The notes beneath the pieces are model-generated. The model was given only the letters and a program-made list of their open reading frames with translations, was not told the origin of the DNA and ran no database searches. Made by a program: the position numbers and the translations under genes. Below, one piece after another: positions 45,632 through 54,253 of a stretch of 64,000 nucleotides of DNA. How positions within the stretch are numbered: position 1 is the first letter of the stretch; the number at the start of each line of letters is the position of its first letter. This DNA is from Tardiphaga sp. (GTDB lineage Bacteria > Pseudomonadota > Alphaproteobacteria > Rhizobiales > Xanthobacteraceae): the NCBI GenBank assembly GCA_030147505.1, contig JASBVG010000042.1, positions 21,077 to 85,076 of the forward strand, given 5' to 3'.

Positions 45632-46576
45632 TCAGGACTTGCGCAGCCTGCTCGGCGACATGCCGAAGCGCTGGCGGAAGATCGTGGTGAAATGAGCCGG
45701 GGAATAGCCCACCCGATAGGCCGCTTCCGACACCGTCACCTCGCCGCTCGCCAGCATGCGATGCGCCTCTTGCAGGCGGTGATCCTGCAGCACGCCAAAG
45801 ACCGTGGTCCCGAAGGCGCGGCGAAAGCCGATGGTCAGCTTGGACGCACTGAGGCCGACATCGCGCGCCAGCTCTGCGAGCGACGGCGGCTCGTCGGCAT
45901 CGGCGATCAGCCGGTCATAGGCGGCGTGGACGCGCTGCAGGTCGGCCGCGGAGAAGGACTGCTCCTCGCGCTCCGGCTGCCGGAGCATCGGGTCCAGTGC
46001 GGCGGCGACCAGTTCGAAGCTCTTGCCGGCCAGATACATGTTGCGCATCGTTCCGCGCATCGGACAGGTGACGATCTGCGACGCCAGCGATTGCAGCACC
46101 TGGTCGCCCTTGGCGACATGCAGCAGCGGCTTCTCGGCCTGCTCGCGCTGCCGCTTCACCGCGGCGAGATCGATGCCGAGCGCATCGAGCGCGAGCGAAT
46201 ACGCGACCTGGATGATGACGAAGTGTAACGGCGTATCGCCCGCGATCCAGCGAACGCTGTTGCTGTCGTGCTCGTTGAGGATGACGCAGGATTGTGGCCC
46301 GCTGATCTCGATCAGCGGGTGTCCTTCGAGCTCGATCTGCTCGCGCCCGCTGAGAACGACCACCACTTTGAGGCCACGCTTCAAAGGGCCCGCGCCCGAC
46401 GACTTCGCGCCCAGTTCATTGATTCCGGACGAGATGATCAGGTCACCCGCGAACAGCTTCAGGTATTGGCGAGACTCGGGTCGATTGATGCTCTCGCCCG
46501 CTTGGGCGACCGTCGCAGTCCTGTGGGCCATATCTCCACTCGGCTCGTGAACGGCGACATTAGACGAAACCGACAA
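45632..46576 (-). CDS. AraC-family regulator of siderophore uptake (PchR-like)
   Basis: A 314-residue regulator with an N-terminal ligand domain and a C-terminal double helix-turn-helix. The HTH segments are SLAELARDVGLSASKLTIGFRRAFGTTV (residues 228-255) and EVTVSEAAYRVGYSPAHFTTIFRQRFGMSPSRLRK. This architecture matches PchR/AlcR-type activators that sense the imported siderophore. It precedes the receptor gene on the same strand. An iron-control-like palindrome lies 18 bases before the start, so iron status probably sets its expression. Confidence 0.9.
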   Translation of the reverse strand: MSVSSNVAVHEPSGDMAHRTATVAQAGESINRPESRQYLKLFAGDLIISSGINELGAKSSGAGPLKRGLKVVVVLSGREQIELEGHPLIEISGPQSCVILNEHDSNSVRWIAGDTPLHFVIIQVAYSLALDALGIDLAAVKRQREQAEKPLLHVAKGDQVLQSLASQIVTCPMRGTMRNMYLAGKSFELVAAALDPMLRQPEREEQSFSAADLQRVHAAYDRLIADADEPPSLAELARDVGLSASKLTIGFRRAFGTTVFGVLQDHRLQEAHRMLASGEVTVSEAAYRVGYSPAHFTTIFRQRFGMSPSRLRKS

Positions 46577-46593
46577 GATACACCGGGCTACGT

Positions 46594-46610
46594 TTTAGAA
46601 TAGGTCTATA
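46594..46610. promoter_or_regulatory. ICE-like palindrome upstream of the AraC regulator
   Basis: TTTAGAA-TAG-GTCTATA has a perfect left arm and 5 of 7 matches in the right arm of TTTAGAA-N3-TTCTAAA. It lies 18 bases before the regulator's ATG, where it would overlap the promoter. Confidence 0.4.
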
Positions 46611-46676
46611 TCCTCTGCCGCTTGCGGTCCGCTGCGCGCCAAAGACGCATCACTTAGTGATGCGCTTCAGTGATAC

Positions 46677-47273
46677 TTAAAGATCTACTTGCTCTGACAT
46701 TGCCAATGCATCGTCTACCTCGATTCCAAGATAGCGCACGGTACTTTCAAGCTTTGTATGCCCGAGGAGCAGTTGAACCGCACGAAGATTCCCCGTTTTC
46801 TTATAAATCTGAGACACTTTCGTTCGGCGCAGCGAATGTGTGCCATAGCGTCTTCGGTCCAGCCCGAGGCTGACTACCCATCGATCGACGATCCGCCCAT
46901 ATTGCCGCGTAGACAGATGTGGTTTGGCTGACCTTCGGCTAGGAAACAGAAAGTCTGTCGGAAGCAATTTCCGAAAAGAAATCCACTTTTCGAGGCTCTG
47001 TCTCGTCTGCTCCGATATTTCGAACTGGACCGGACGTCCCGTCTTCTTTTGAATAACCGTCGCTCGACTGCGCAGCATCCCTGAGACCGTCAGATCCCGC
47101 ACTTTCACGCACGTCAGATCGCACGCCCGGAGCTTACTGTCGATTGCTAGGTTGAAGAGGGCAAGCTCTCGCAAGTTTGAGGCAACTTCCAATCTCGTTC
47201 TTATCCCCCAGACTTCTCTCGGTTTGAGGGGTAGTTTTTGGCCGATAATTTGATCCTTGTTCCAGGCGGGCAT
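46677..47273 (-). CDS. short tyrosine recombinase (FimB-sized integrase)
   Basis: A 198-residue site-specific recombinase that is almost only a catalytic domain. All six expected residues are visible: R49 (SKLRACDL), K77 (QKKTGRP), H146 and R149 (HSLRR), H172 (LLGHT) and Y181 (VRYLG). It lacks the N-terminal arm-binding and core-binding domains of phage integrases, like FimB/FimE DNA-inversion enzymes. GGAGG stands 7 bases before the ATG. Its DNA appears less GC-rich than its neighbours, which suggests transfer. It could act on inverted or direct repeats nearby, or be a leftover of an element. Confidence 0.9.
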   Translation of the reverse strand: MPAWNKDQIIGQKLPLKPREVWGIRTRLEVASNLRELALFNLAIDSKLRACDLTCVKVRDLTVSGMLRSRATVIQKKTGRPVQFEISEQTRQSLEKWISFRKLLPTDFLFPSRRSAKPHLSTRQYGRIVDRWVVSLGLDRRRYGTHSLRRTKVSQIYKKTGNLRAVQLLLGHTKLESTVRYLGIEVDDALAMSEQVDL

Positions 47274-47584
47274 AGAGCTGCCTCCAATCCACCCGCCCCA
47301 CCGCGTCGCTCCCAGCGAGCTAGGGAAGAATAGAGCCTCCGCCTGAATGACGGCTTAGCGCCAAAAGCGGTCATTGGTCGATTGAGCCTCTCTCCTTCTC
47401 ACATGGCTTACGCCAACATTGCGGTCACTCCCGCGCCTTGGGAACGCGAGAGCGACGGGGGCACGCCGAGCATTTGCTCAACCGCAAAATCTCGCAAGTG
47501 ATCCCTGCCAGATTGGCAGACCCGCATAAACAACATCAAAGATGTAAAATTCAAATGCTGGTCACCGAACGCGAGGAATCTCCT
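47274..47584. other. 310-base intergenic region with a family D palindrome
   Basis: Apart from the palindrome at 47346-47375, I see no gene, terminator or operator that can be supported. The region separates the recombinase promoter from the end of the TonB receptor gene. Confidence 0.5.
47346..47375. repeat. short palindromic element, family D, right copy
   Basis: AATGAC-g-GCTT pairs with AAGC-g-GTCATT around the loop AGCGCCAA, giving arms of 11 bases with one mismatch. The core is identical over 16 bases to the copy at 38318-38333. Confidence 0.7.
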
Positions 47585-49690
47585 TCAGAAAACACCTTTA
47601 ATGCCAACACCGAACATTCGCGGCTCGATCATGCTGGCTTCGATGCCACCGATGCCGCGGTTCTGCTGCATGTAGGTCGGCGCGCGTTCGTCAAAGACGT
47701 TCTTCACGTAACCATAAACCTGCGCCTTTGGATCGAACTGGTAGCTGATCCGTGCATCTGCGACTGTGTAGGCATTGATGACGTAAAGACGGGTATTGGC
47801 GACGTCCGAGTAGTAGCCATCCGTATGGCGCACCTGGCTGGACAGATTGAGCTTGTCGGTTGCATCCCAGCTGGCACCGAAGCTCAGCATGTAGCCCGGT
47901 GATTTTGCGAACTCATTGCCCTGATAGGCGACATTGCTCGAGATCTTGTCGATCTCGGTGCGCAACAATCCCGCGCTCGCCTTCAACGTCACGCTATCGA
48001 CAACGCGATAATCAAGCCCAACTTCGAGACCATAGGCATGCGCCTTCTCGGCATTGATCGTGTAGGACTGCGTCACGCCCGTCGAGATTACGACGGGGAT
48101 GTTGTACTGCGCGTTCTTGAAATCCATGTAGAACAGGTTGCCGTTCACGGAGAGCCTGTTGTCGAGGAAGTTCGACCGCGTGAACAGCTCGTAATTCCAG
48201 AGCGTCTCCTCTTCGAACGTCACCCAGCGCGGTGGCGTGCTGCTCAGATTGAGCGACACACCGCCTGGATTGTAGCCACGGCTGACCAGCGCGCCGACGG
48301 TCCAGTCGGCCGTCACGGCATAGGCCAGCGAGACCTTGGGCAGGAACGCGGTGAACGTCTGGTCGTAATTCACCGGCAAGACCGCGAGAGACGATTTGCC
48401 GAGCCGCTGGATATGATCCTGCTGGAATCGCAGACCACCAGTCAGCGTCCATAGCGGCGCGAACCGGTAGCTCAGTTCCGTGAACAGGCCGAGATTTTCC
48501 TTGGTGTCATCGAAGGTCGACAGGCCGCTCGGTGCGAGCACCAGCTTCTCGTCGGTCTTGGTGTGGGCGTAATAGATGCCGCCAAAACCGGACAGCACAT
48601 TGGTCAGGTCACCGAAGGACACCCTTGCCTCGTTCGAGACGTTCTTCTGTGCGACGTCGGCGTCACCATTGACGGGAACAAGCCCGACGCGACGTTTGGC
48701 ATTCGTGCTCGTATACTGGGACTGGTTGAAGAAGCGGATCCCGTTGCCCATATCGTATTTGACATCGAGCATGCCGGTGTCGGTTTCCTGCCACCAGGTC
48801 GGCATCGTCGTGGTGACATGCCGCAAACGGTCGAACGGTGCCGAGGCGGCCTCCTGGCTGGGGCGGTTGCTGCCGCTGTGCGAATAAGTGAGCTTTGTCT
48901 CCAGCCCGGTGATTTCGGTCGGCACCCAGAGCAGTTTTGCCCGCGCATTCATCGCGCTGAAATTCTGATCCGTCCCGTCAGTCACGAAGTTCGGATTGAC
49001 ATAGTTGATGAACGTATCGCGCGCGGCATAATCGATGGCGATACGCGCCGCCAGCTGATCCTTGATCAATGGGCCGGACACCGCGACCGAGGTTCGCTTC
49101 TGGTTGTAGTTGCCGATTTCCGCCTGATAGGCGCCTTCCGGCGTAAAGGTCGGATCCTTGGTATTGACGATGATCGAGCCGGCAATGGCATTGGCGCCCT
49201 GCGATGTCGTCTGCGGACCGCGGAACACCTCGATGCTGCTGACGTCCCAGGCAGATGTCGCGCCGAAATAGGACTCGTTGTAGTTCAGATAGCGACCGTC
49301 GAGATTGATCGTCGCGCGCGGGACGGTGCCGCCCCAGAACGAATTCTGACCTGTCAGAGGTCCCTGTGTATCCTGACCGCGGATAATCGGCATGCTTACC
49401 GTATCCGTGAAGGTCACGTTCGGCACGCCGTTGATGACCTGGGCAACGGATGAGTCACCGGTCTTCTTGTCGATCTCCTTGCCGGTGATGACCGTCACGG
49501 ACGATGCCGTGTTCTTGAGGTCGCGGTCGACTTTTTCGCCGGTGACCACGATTTCGTCTAGCGCGACAACCCGCCCCGAAGAACCCGAAGAAGATGCGTC
49601 CTGCGCCAGCACGGGTACCGAGGCGCACACAGACAAGATGGACAACGCACTGACACCGCGCAGCCACGGAGAAACAAAGCTCGAAGACAT
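47585..49690 (-). CDS. TonB-dependent receptor of the second chelate locus
   Basis: A 701-residue outer-membrane receptor. The signal peptide is LRGVSALSILSVCASVPVLAQ. The plug has a TonB-box region VALDEIVVTGEKVDRDL, then SSVTVITGKEIDK and NAIAGSIIVNTKDPTF, and the barrel ends in F (RMFGVGIKGVF). There is no STN domain. The start MSSSFVSP is chosen because the signal peptide follows it; a longer frame adds 27 unlikely residues. It belongs to the large iron-complex receptor group; the substrate is probably the chelate handled by the ABC transporter and monooxygenase encoded next to it. Confidence 0.92.
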   Translation of the reverse strand: MSSSFVSPWLRGVSALSILSVCASVPVLAQDASSSGSSGRVVALDEIVVTGEKVDRDLKNTASSVTVITGKEIDKKTGDSSVAQVINGVPNVTFTDTVSMPIIRGQDTQGPLTGQNSFWGGTVPRATINLDGRYLNYNESYFGATSAWDVSSIEVFRGPQTTSQGANAIAGSIIVNTKDPTFTPEGAYQAEIGNYNQKRTSVAVSGPLIKDQLAARIAIDYAARDTFINYVNPNFVTDGTDQNFSAMNARAKLLWVPTEITGLETKLTYSHSGSNRPSQEAASAPFDRLRHVTTTMPTWWQETDTGMLDVKYDMGNGIRFFNQSQYTSTNAKRRVGLVPVNGDADVAQKNVSNEARVSFGDLTNVLSGFGGIYYAHTKTDEKLVLAPSGLSTFDDTKENLGLFTELSYRFAPLWTLTGGLRFQQDHIQRLGKSSLAVLPVNYDQTFTAFLPKVSLAYAVTADWTVGALVSRGYNPGGVSLNLSSTPPRWVTFEEETLWNYELFTRSNFLDNRLSVNGNLFYMDFKNAQYNIPVVISTGVTQSYTINAEKAHAYGLEVGLDYRVVDSVTLKASAGLLRTEIDKISSNVAYQGNEFAKSPGYMLSFGASWDATDKLNLSSQVRHTDGYYSDVANTRLYVINAYTVADARISYQFDPKAQVYGYVKNVFDERAPTYMQQNRGIGGIEASMIEPRMFGVGIKGVF

Positions 49691-50065
49691 ACCGCCCCAA
49701 CCCCAAAACGTAACGTGCTGGCTGGGCTCGGGGCCGTGGCTCGCGATCAAATTGATAATTCCACAATGCATGACGCATTTTGCATGTCAACATGACGCGG
49801 TACCCGCCCCGCAGCAGCACGGCGCAGCTGAGCGCGTGCGTCGACAGCCGGAAACGTCTGTGATTCATGTGATTTCCTTCGTGACGACCGGTCACCGAAA
49901 CCGATTGATCACGGAGCAGCACCAATTTAGATTGCCTTGAATGTCTCACCGATGGTGGCCGCCCGGCGACACCGATCAGCCTCGCAATCCAGAACAGAAG
50001 ACGATAGCCGCCATGCGCTCTTTCCTCTTTTCCACGCGCGTGCGTGACACGAATCGACAGCGCTG
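49691..50065. promoter_or_regulatory. divergent region between receptor and IclR regulator
   Basis: The palindrome AATGC-ATGAC-GCATT lies at 49765-49779. The octamer CATGACGC occurs at 49769-49776 and again at 49791-49798, 22 bases (about two helical turns) apart. It is a candidate operator for the IclR protein encoded next to it. No gene is seen here. Confidence 0.4.
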
Positions 50066-50827
50066 ATGCCCCCCCGTAGCAAACCTAAGGAAAAGCGATC
50101 CGGCACGATCCAGTCCGTTTCGATCGCGGCACGGTTTCTCGAGATTCTCGCGAAAGCCGAAGGTGCACTGGCGCTGCGCGAGATCGCGAGCCGCGGCCAG
50201 ACGGGAACATCGACGGCCCATCGCTACATGCAGAGCCTGGTGCGCGAGCGGCTGGTCGCTCAGGATCAAGTGACCGGCTATTACGATCTTGGCCCCGCAG
50301 CCCTGAATATCGGTCTTCGTGCGTTGCGGCGTATCGAGCCAATCGAGGTCGCTGCTCGGCAGATGAAGGCGCTGTCCTCACGCATCTCGGCGAGTTGCGG
50401 TGTGGCGATCTGGACGCAGCAAGGGCCCACCATCGTGCATTGGTATCGCAGTTCGGATTTTGCCATCAGCACCGTTGGCCTTGGCGACGTGCTGCCCCTC
50501 GACAACACCGCCTGCGGGCTTGTCTTCCAGGCCTATCTGCCGCGCGAACGCATCAAGGCCGTGCGCAAGCTGCAGCCGGCCTCGTTTCGCGGCGGTCAGC
50601 CGACCGCAGAAACTTTGGATTCCGTTCGCAAGGCATCCGGCACCGAACTAAACGAGCATCTGTTCTCGTTGCTGACGGGTAAAGCCGCACCTGTGTTTGA
50701 CGTCCAGAACGAGATTGCCTGCGTCGTCACCACCGTGTCCTTCGTCAAGACGGCGGAGGCGCAGGGTCATCGCGCTGCGCTGTTCGACGCCGCCAGACAG
50801 GCGACAATCGAATCCGGAAACGGCTGA
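50066..50827 (+). CDS. IclR-family transcriptional regulator
   Basis: A 253-residue regulator with a winged helix (residues 12-70: SVSIAARFLEILAKAEGALALREIASRGQTGTSTAHRYMQSLVRERLV) and a C-terminal GAF-like effector domain (residues 80-245). IclR proteins usually control catabolic genes in response to a small organic effector. Its place between the receptor and the monooxygenase-ABC genes suggests that it senses the imported chelator or a breakdown product. Use of an IclR protein rather than Fur, AraC or a sigma factor is unusual for an iron-uptake locus. Confidence 0.9.
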   Translation: MPPRSKPKEKRSGTIQSVSIAARFLEILAKAEGALALREIASRGQTGTSTAHRYMQSLVRERLVAQDQVTGYYDLGPAALNIGLRALRRIEPIEVAARQMKALSSRISASCGVAIWTQQGPTIVHWYRSSDFAISTVGLGDVLPLDNTACGLVFQAYLPRERIKAVRKLQPASFRGGQPTAETLDSVRKASGTELNEHLFSLLTGKAAPVFDVQNEIACVVTTVSFVKTAEAQGHRAALFDAARQATIESGNG

Positions 50828-50858
50828 TGCCATTTGGCCGTTCTCTTTGGTGATGCGT

Positions 50859-52139
50859 CTAGCCGATCCCGAGGTGTTCGCGCAGCGTCGATCCCTGATA
50901 ATCCCTGCGAAACAGTCCGCGCGCGACGAGCGCGGGCACGAGTTCATTCAGGAATAGCTGCAAGGACTCGAACGAACCGCCGGGCAGCGCGATGAATCCA
51001 TCGATCGCCCCGGCCTCGAACCATTCGACGATCTCGCCGAGCACATCCTCGACCGTACCTACCGACACCCAATGCGCCGATCCAACCACCTCTGGACGCG
51101 CCAGCACGTCGTCCAATGTCGGATGGTGGTTTTCGATGAAGCGACGCAGCAGATCGGCATGGGTCCGGCTGCGGACAAATTGATCGCATGCCGGCAGCAG
51201 GTCCGACGTGATACGCGCATCGAGCGGCATACCGCTGACATCCAGCCCCAGAACTGCCTTGAGGGCCTCATCGCGTTTTTCGCGCGTCAGATGCGCATGC
51301 GCCTGACGGTGCAATCGCCAAGCTTCCTCGCGCGTCCTGGCGAGGAAGAAATAGAGGCCGGGCAAGACACGCACGGCACCGGGATCACGGCCATGCCGCT
51401 CTGCGCGCACGCGCAGGTCGGCACGCAGTTCGATGCCCGCCTGCATATCCGGGATCGAGCCGAAGATCGCGTCGGCAACGGAAGCTGCAAAATTCCGCCC
51501 GGCGTCGGAGGCGCCGGCCTGAAACAGCGGAGGTGGTCCCGCCGGATGTCCCGCGACATTCAGTGGCCCTTTGACGCTGAAGAACTCGCCTATATGGTTG
51601 ATCGGCGCGTAGCTCGCCCCCTCGGTCATCACCTCATAAGGATGGCTTTGCCAGAGCCGACGCACCACATCGGTGAATTCCGCGGCCTTGCGATAGCGTT
51701 CATCCGGCGACGGCATCGGCGCGTTGCCGAAATTCTCGGCGCCTTCGATGGATGTCACGATGTTCCAGCCGGCGCGCCCGTTGCTGATCCAGTGCAGCGA
51801 CTGCATCTGGCGCGCCACGACATATGGCACGTTGAACGTGGTCGAAACCGTCGTCACCAAGCCGACCATTTCGGTCGACCGGGCGATCGATGCTAGGACC
51901 ATCGTGGGATCGAGACTGACGGCGGATGGCGACCGGGCGACCAGCGCCGGATGCAGGACGAGATAGTCCGGCTTGAACACGAAGTCGAGCTTGGCCTGCT
52001 CCGCCATACGCGCTAGGCCGACATGAAGATCCCAGGCATCCCGGAGGGACGACGGCGTGTCGTCCTCGCTCGCATCCCGCCCCTTGCGCCACATGGCAGC
52101 AAGAACCAATCCGATGTGAAGCTGCCGGTCTTTGGTCAT
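50859..52139 (-). CDS. LLM-class flavin-dependent monooxygenase (NtaA/SnaA/DszA family)
   Basis: A 426-residue bacterial-luciferase-like enzyme that uses FMNH2 and O2, with a separate flavin reductase. Family blocks are LARMAEQAKLDFVFKPDYL near residue 50, LASIARSTEMVGLVTTVSTTFNVPYVVAR near 85, SNGRAGWNIVTS near 125 and FQAGASDAGRNFAASVADAIFGS near 210. Relatives oxidise nitrilotriacetate, EDTA, pristinamycin and sulfones. Its ATG lies 1 base after the stop of the siderophore-type ATPase gene, so the two are cotranslated. This links the oxidation to the imported compound. The reductase is not encoded here. Confidence 0.92.
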   Translation of the reverse strand: MTKDRQLHIGLVLAAMWRKGRDASEDDTPSSLRDAWDLHVGLARMAEQAKLDFVFKPDYLVLHPALVARSPSAVSLDPTMVLASIARSTEMVGLVTTVSTTFNVPYVVARQMQSLHWISNGRAGWNIVTSIEGAENFGNAPMPSPDERYRKAAEFTDVVRRLWQSHPYEVMTEGASYAPINHIGEFFSVKGPLNVAGHPAGPPPLFQAGASDAGRNFAASVADAIFGSIPDMQAGIELRADLRVRAERHGRDPGAVRVLPGLYFFLARTREEAWRLHRQAHAHLTREKRDEALKAVLGLDVSGMPLDARITSDLLPACDQFVRSRTHADLLRRFIENHHPTLDDVLARPEVVGSAHWVSVGTVEDVLGEIVEWFEAGAIDGFIALPGGSFESLQLFLNELVPALVARGLFRRDYQGSTLREHLGIG

Positions 52140-52140
52140 G

Positions 52141-52947
52141 TCAGTGATCCGCTTGTCGATTGATCGTCTGCCGTCCTTTCGGAACGATCAGCGGCGTTCC
52201 GGCGACAGGATCGGAAATGATCATGGATGGCAGCCCGAAGACATCGCTGACCAGTTGCTCGGTCACGATGGCGGCAGGCTCCCCTTCCGCAACGACCGCT
52301 CCGCCTTTCATCGCGATGAGGTGAGATCCATAGCGGCATGCATGATTGAGATCGTGCAACACAGCGACAACCGTGCGGCCTTGGCGATTGAGATCGGCGA
52401 GAAGTTCCAGCAGTTCGATCTGATGCGCGATGTCCAGAAACGTCGTGGGCTCGTCCAGCAGCAGGATCGGCGTCTCCTGCGTAAGGACCATGGCGATCCA
52501 GACACGCTGGCGCTGGCCACCCGAGAGTTCCTCCACCATCCGGCCCGATAGTTCGGTGACATGGGTCGCGGCCATCGCCGCAGCAACTGCAATCTCGTCG
52601 GCAGCGGACCATTGCCGCAAGAAGGACTGATGCGGATAACGCCCGCGTCCGACAAGATCCTCGACGCTGATGCCATCCGGCGCAATGGCATGCTGCGGCA
52701 GCAGGCCGAGGCGGCGCGCGACTTCCTTGGCGGGAAATTCCTCAATGCTCTTACCGTCGAGGATGACCTGCCCGGCTGATGGCGCAAGCAAGCGCGATAG
52801 CGCACGCAGCAGCGTCGACTTTCCACAAGCATTGGGGCCGACGATGACGGTAAAGGAGCCATCGCGAATATCGACCGAGAGATTCTCCGCGATATGCCGC
52901 TCGCCATAGCGGAGCGTTACGGATTCAACATGCAGGCGATGTGACAT
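52141..52947 (-). CDS. ferric-chelate ABC transporter ATP-binding protein (FepC/FecE type)
   Basis: A 268-residue ATPase. Walker A GPNACGKST is near residue 38, Q-loop LLPQHAIAPDGISVEDLVGRGRYPHQ is typical of siderophore ATPases, the signature is LSGGQRQRVWIAMVL, and Walker B is PILLLDEPTTFLD, with H-loop AVLHDLNHA. It serves the two permeases encoded divergently, 340 bases away. It leads a two-gene unit with the flavin monooxygenase, a pairing not standard for siderophore systems. Confidence 0.94.
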   Translation of the reverse strand: MSHRLHVESVTLRYGERHIAENLSVDIRDGSFTVIVGPNACGKSTLLRALSRLLAPSAGQVILDGKSIEEFPAKEVARRLGLLPQHAIAPDGISVEDLVGRGRYPHQSFLRQWSAADEIAVAAAMAATHVTELSGRMVEELSGGQRQRVWIAMVLTQETPILLLDEPTTFLDIAHQIELLELLADLNRQGRTVVAVLHDLNHACRYGSHLIAMKGGAVVAEGEPAAIVTEQLVSDVFGLPSMIISDPVAGTPLIVPKGRQTINRQADH

Positions 52948-53287
52948 CTCTCACGCGTATCCAGTTATTCGGCACCCATCGGATGCGCGCGCCGAATCGG
53001 CGCGTCTTTGTAATCCATCTAAATCGCGGTCATTCGGACTGAGATCCCGCGCCGCCATGATACGAAGGGGCCGCCTGACGCCGGCTTCTACAGAGCAAGG
53101 CCAGCCGTCATCACGCTATGATCGCCATACTCCGGCGACCAACGCGACACACCCTACATATTGCATTGCAGGATGCAATCCATATTGTGGAATACGAAAC
53201 TTGGCTTTGATCCAGCTCATGTCGCCGGATGTTGCGGGTGTGCCGCGGCCATTTCCTCTCACTCCTCCTGCAGGGACTGCCTCGACG
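52948..53287. promoter_or_regulatory. divergent region of the chelate transporter
   Basis: It contains the perfect inverted repeat ATTGCAT-N6-ATGCAAT at 53160-53179, about 110 bases before the binding-protein start. The half-site resembles the AATGC core seen upstream of the TonB receptor at 49765. No gene is recognised. Confidence 0.4.
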
Positions 53288-54253
53288 ATGAACTTCCTCC
53301 GATCCGGCCTCGTTCGCATCACCATCGCAATCTGTCTGTGTTTGGGCACATCGGTCGCAACTGCAGAAGACACAAGCTGGCCACGCACGATCAAACACGA
53401 GGCTGGCGGACTGATATTGAAGACGAAACCGAAGCGGATCGTCTCCACCACGCCCAGCGTCACCGGCATCCTGCTGGCCATCGGAGCACCCGTCACCGCA
53501 ACTGCAGCAGCAACACCCAGCCCGCTGACCGACAACAAGGGTTTCTTTTCGCAATGGGCCGACGTCGCCGACCAACGCGGCGTCAAGATTCTGTACAAAA
53601 ATCTCAAATTCGATATCGAAGCGGTGATCGGCGCCAATCCGGATCTCGTCGTCGTATCCGCCACCGGCCAGGACAGCGCGGCCCAGCATTACGCCGAGTT
53701 GAAAGCCCAGGGCGTTCCCGCCATCGTCGTCAATTATTCCAACCGCAGCTGGCAAGAGATCGCGACGGAAATCGGCAAAGCGGCTGGGCTTGAAGAAGAC
53801 GCAGTCAAAGCGATCAAGCGATTTGATACCCACGTCGCAGAGGTCGCGGCAACTCTTGCTTTGCCGGCCGGCACTGCGACCATCGTCGGTTATAACATCG
53901 CCGGCAGCTATTCGATCGGCCGGCCCGAAAGCCCGCAGGCCTCCGTCCTCGCGGCACTTGGTTTCAAGATCGCGGGTATCCCGTCTGGTCTCGCCCGCGA
54001 GGTCACACGACGTACCGAATTCGAATTCATCTCGCGCGAAAATCTCTCGGCCGCGATCACCGGCGAAACCGTCTTCCTGCTCCGCGGCACGGACGATGAT
54101 GTGAAAGCGTTCATGGCCGATCCCGTGCTCGCCAATCTTCCTGCAGTGATGAATAAGCGCGTCTATCCGCTCGGGATCACCTCGTTCCGGATCGACTATT
54201 ATTCGGGGCGCCGGCTCATTGACGATGTCGCCGCTTACTTCCGCAAGCCATGA
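53288..54253 (+). CDS. ferric-chelate ABC transporter substrate-binding protein (FepB type)
   Basis: A 321-residue periplasmic binding protein with a signal peptide (LVRITIAICLCLGTSVATAED) and PF01497-type lobes. The N-lobe strand PKRIVSTTPSVTGILLAIGAPV is near residue 48, the connecting helix region is AVIGANPDLVVVSATG, and the C-lobe has NYSNRSWQEIATEIGKAAG. The start is an ATG that gives a clean signal peptide; a longer frame from 53057 would bury it. Its stop overlaps the permease start (ATGA). Confidence 0.92.
   Translation: MNFLRSGLVRITIAICLCLGTSVATAEDTSWPRTIKHEAGGLILKTKPKRIVSTTPSVTGILLAIGAPVTATAAATPSPLTDNKGFFSQWADVADQRGVKILYKNLKFDIEAVIGANPDLVVVSATGQDSAAQHYAELKAQGVPAIVVNYSNRSWQEIATEIGKAAGLEEDAVKAIKRFDTHVAEVAATLALPAGTATIVGYNIAGSYSIGRPESPQASVLAALGFKIAGIPSGLAREVTRRTEFEFISRENLSAAITGETVFLLRGTDDDVKAFMADPVLANLPAVMNKRVYPLGITSFRIDYYSGRRLIDDVAAYFRKP

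Noticed and set aside
43939..45690. A 583-codon plus-strand frame opposite the siderophore receptor
   Set aside because: Antisense shadow of the receptor; no domain, and it would run into the AraC gene.
47585..49690. The second TonB receptor as part of the heme island
   Set aside because: It lacks a signalling domain and lies beside chelate-transporter genes; no heme-receptor motif could be identified.
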